The notes under the pieces: model-generated
Told to the model about the DNA's origin: nothing
The model's input: only the letters and a program-made list of their open reading frames with translations
Databases searched by the model: none
Source: Actinomycetales bacterium
GTDB taxonomy: Bacteria > Actinomycetota > Actinomycetes > Mycobacteriales > Mycobacteriaceae
Assembly (NCBI GenBank): GCA_012838715.1
Contig: DUOR01000064.1
Location: 1-15,129, forward strand
DNA: 15,129 bases
Direction of reading: 5' to 3'
Translations under genes and position numbers: made by a program
Part shown: positions 13,747 through 15,129 of the stretch, in pieces
Layout: the number at the start of each line of letters is the position of its first letter
How positions within the stretch are numbered: the stretch's first letter is position 1

Positions 13747-14733
13747 TCAGCCCAGGCCAAGCGCCTCGGCGGTGAGCTCGACGGAACGGAGGCGGTCGTC
13801 GAGGCGCGTCGCCTGATGCACCACGATGAGCTCGTCGGCGGTGGAGAAGCGGCCGAACTCGGCGATCTGCTCGCGCACCCGATCCGGCTTGCCCACCGCG
13901 ACGTGGCCGAACATGTTCTTGATCTTCATGCCCTGCGGGGTCTCCAGCAGCATGTCCGCCTCCTCGTCGGTGAAGCGCTTGCCGCCGCGCGAGAGCATCG
14001 ACCGCACCAGGCCACGCTGGACGTACACCAGCTGGCGGGCGGCGTCGTCCTCGTCGTCGGCGGCGATGACGTTCATGGTCGCGAACGCGTGCGGCTCCGA
14101 CAGCACCTCCGACGGCCGGAAATTCTCCCGGTACACCTGCATGGCCTGCAGCATCGCGTCCGGCGCGAAATGCGAAGCGAACGCGTAAGGCAGGCCGAGC
14201 GCCGCCGCGAGCTGCGCCCCGAACAACGAGGACCCCAGGATGTACAGCGGCACATGCGTGCCCTTGCCGGGGATGGCGTTGATGCCGGGGACGAGCGTCT
14301 CGTCGCCGAGGTAACCCTGCAGCTCCTGCACGTCCTGCGGGAAGGAATCGGCGGAACGGGGGTCGCGGCGCAGGGCGCGCATGGTGCGCTGGTCGGTGCC
14401 CGGCGCGCGGCCGAGGCCCAGCTCGATGCGGCCCGGGTGAAGGTTGGCCAGCGTGCCGAACTGCTCCGCCACCGTCAGCGGCGCATGATTCGGCAGCATG
14501 ACGCCACCCGACCCGAGCTTGATGCGCTCGGTGCGGGCGGCGATGGCGGCGATGAGGACGGCCGGCGCGGACGACGCAATGGTCGGCATGTTGTGGTGCT
14601 CGGCGTACCAAATGCGCTCGTAACCGGCCTTTTCGGCGGTTTGGGCCAGCGCGATGGAACCTTCCAGGGCCTCCGCGTGGGTCTGGTTCCCCCCGATGGT
14701 GGCGAGGTCGAGGATGGTCTCGGTGCGAATCAC
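13747..14733 (-). CDS. Luciferase-like (LLM) flavin-dependent oxidoreductase
   Basis: A 328-residue cytosolic TIM-barrel protein of the bacterial-luciferase-like family, using reduced flavin and oxygen on an unknown substrate. Typical blocks are [20 protein letters not shown] (39-58, with E45-H46-H47), [20 protein letters not shown] (73-92), and [16 protein letters not shown] (99-114), followed by [14 protein letters not shown] and [17 protein letters not shown] C-terminal elements ([11 protein letters not shown]). The length is normal. GTG 14733 is the start: AGGAG lies five bases upstream and the first barrel strand follows directly, while the open frame upstream of it runs into the repeat element. 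It is convergent with arsO, 51 bases apart. A link to arsenic is not shown by sequence. Confidence 0.9.
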   Translation of the reverse strand: MIRTETILDLATIGGNQTHAEALEGSIALAQTAEKAGYERIWYAEHHNMPTIASSAPAVLIAAIAARTERIKLGSGGVMLPNHAPLTVAEQFGTLANLHPGRIELGLGRAPGTDQRTMRALRRDPRSADSFPQDVQELQGYLGDETLVPGINAIPGKGTHVPLYILGSSLFGAQLAAALGLPYAFASHFAPDAMLQAMQVYRENFRPSEVLSEPHAFATMNVIAADDEDDAARQLVYVQRGLVRSMLSRGGKRFTDEEADMLLETPQGMKIKNMFGHVAVGKPDRVREQIAEFGRFSTADELIVVHQATRLDDRLRSVELTAEALGLG

Positions 14734-14827
14734 TGGCGCTCCTGTGTGCTCGGGGGCGGGTCGGGCGGCGGGTCGGCTGCGTACCGCCGCCATTGCCCCC
14801 GTCAACGCGGGCCGGCCGGGATTTATT

Positions 14828-14849
14828 GCATGTACGGCGCATGTTCGGC
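14828..14849. repeat. Tandem 11-bp repeat GCATGTWCGGC
   Basis: Two adjacent copies differ at one base (GCATGTACGGC then GCATGTTCGGC). The 11-bp period is about one helical turn. They lie about 100 bases upstream of the flavin oxidoreductase start. Confidence 0.6.
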
Positions 14850-14955
14850 GGCCGGGGCTGTTGCGGGTCTGACTGTCGGCGCGGGGGCAGGGCGGGACGG
14901 GCGGGTGGTTCGGTCGCCGGAGCGGGCGGTGCAGCCTCCAGGCGGTCCCGGAATT

Positions 14956-15054
14956 AAATCGACATTCATGTCGACGTTCCGCAACAGAAACCGGGCCGGA
15001 ACCGGACTGATCCCGAGTTTTGCCGTTGCGGATTGTCGACATGAATGTTGATTT
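14956..15054. repeat. Long inverted-repeat element, copy 2
   Basis: Arms 14956-14985 and 15025-15054 are inverted copies matching at 27 of 30 positions, with a 39-base loop. The arm reads ACATTCATGTCGAC then a variable pair then TCCGCAAC, the same core as the element at 8703-8806 (GTCGAC here, GTAGAC there; TCCGC here, TCTGC there). Outside the arms, CCCGG on the left faces CCGGG on the right, extending the symmetry. The loop sequence is unrelated to that of copy 1. It lies about 220 bases upstream of the flavin oxidoreductase. Confidence 0.85.
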
Positions 15055-15129
15055 CCCGGGGGTGGGCGCCCACCCACCCGGCGTTGGACCGAACGTTCGG
15101 GGTCGCCGGGGGCCGGCGCCGCGCCGCAG

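Larger units (their letters stand above)
14734..15129. other. Gene-free right end with repeats and palindromes
   Basis: No credible gene is seen in these 396 bases. They hold a tandem repeat (14828-14849), the second inverted-repeat element (14956-15054), and two short perfect palindromes: GGGTGGGCGCCCACCC (15060-15075) and CCGAACGTTCGG (15089-15100). The second palindrome has the look of a TetR-type operator, perhaps for a gene beyond the window edge. A TTGACG with a poor -10 lies upstream of the flavin oxidoreductase, but I cannot place its promoter. Confidence 0.6.

Noticed and set aside
14734..15042. N-terminal extension of the flavin oxidoreductase by 103 codons
   Set aside because: It would read through the inverted-repeat element. 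GTG 14733 has AGGAG at ideal spacing and starts at the first barrel strand.
15113..15126. A 14-base sequence (CCGGCGCCGCGCCG) shared by both ends of the window (1-14 and here), as if from a circular or duplicated unit
   Set aside because: It is low-complexity GC-only sequence of a kind common in this DNA, with no longer match around it.

Overview
The window is chromosomal DNA of a high-GC actinobacterium, most likely a Corynebacterium or close relative. The pointers are a near-textbook meso-diaminopimelate dehydrogenase (Ddh), an arsenate reductase of the mycothiol-dependent corynebacterial type, an ArsR repressor with the C. glutamicum cysteine triad at the same spacing, and the gene block tadA / deaminase-associated protein / tyrA, which is also found in mycobacteria. 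Several genes appear to have leaderless starts, as is common in this group. I see no integrase, transposase, phage gene or CRISPR array.

Layout. 15-3221 (-): an MMPL (RND-type) membrane transporter with a long charged C-terminal tail. 3460-3550 (-): tRNA-Ser(CGA) with promoter and terminator. 3631-3825 (-): a CsbD-like stress protein. 3979-5047 (-): tadA overlapping the gene of its associated acidic protein. 5086-6108 (+): tyrA, divergent from that pair. 6338-7294 (+): ddh. 7371-8543 (-): a membrane-anchored Gly/Pro-rich protein with an eight-cysteine outer domain, convergent with ddh. 8544-9097: a 554-base stretch without a gene, holding a long inverted-repeat element and degenerate repeats. 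9098-9173 (-): tRNA-Arg(ACG). 9341-10429 (-): an acyltransferase-3 membrane protein broken by one in-frame TAA. 10566-13695: an arsenic-resistance locus, with acr3-arsC leftward and arsR-arsO rightward from a shared control region. 13747-14733 (-): a luciferase-like flavin oxidoreductase. 14734-15129: no gene, but a second copy of the inverted-repeat element and several small palindromes.

How the genes work together. In the arsenic locus, arsenate would be reduced by the mycothiol-dependent ArsC and arsenite exported by Acr3, under an As(III)-sensing ArsR. Two matching operator-like palindromes lie 33 bp apart between the divergent genes. TadA makes the wobble inosine needed by tRNA-Arg(ACG), and that tRNA is encoded about 5 kb away. 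TyrA supplies tyrosine, and Ddh supplies meso-DAP for cell wall and lysine.

The most unusual signals are not genes. (1) Two related ~100-bp inverted-repeat elements (8703-8806 and 14956-15054) carry four copies of one ~30-base arm and lie in AT-richer islands upstream of leftward genes. (2) The 10-mer GTCGGAAAGC occurs eight times on the two strands of 15 kb, far above chance; five copies sit in genes as the codons CTT-TCC-GAC despite the rarity of CTT here. (3) The arsR/acr3 gap holds a twin operator TATYGA-N6-TCRATA.
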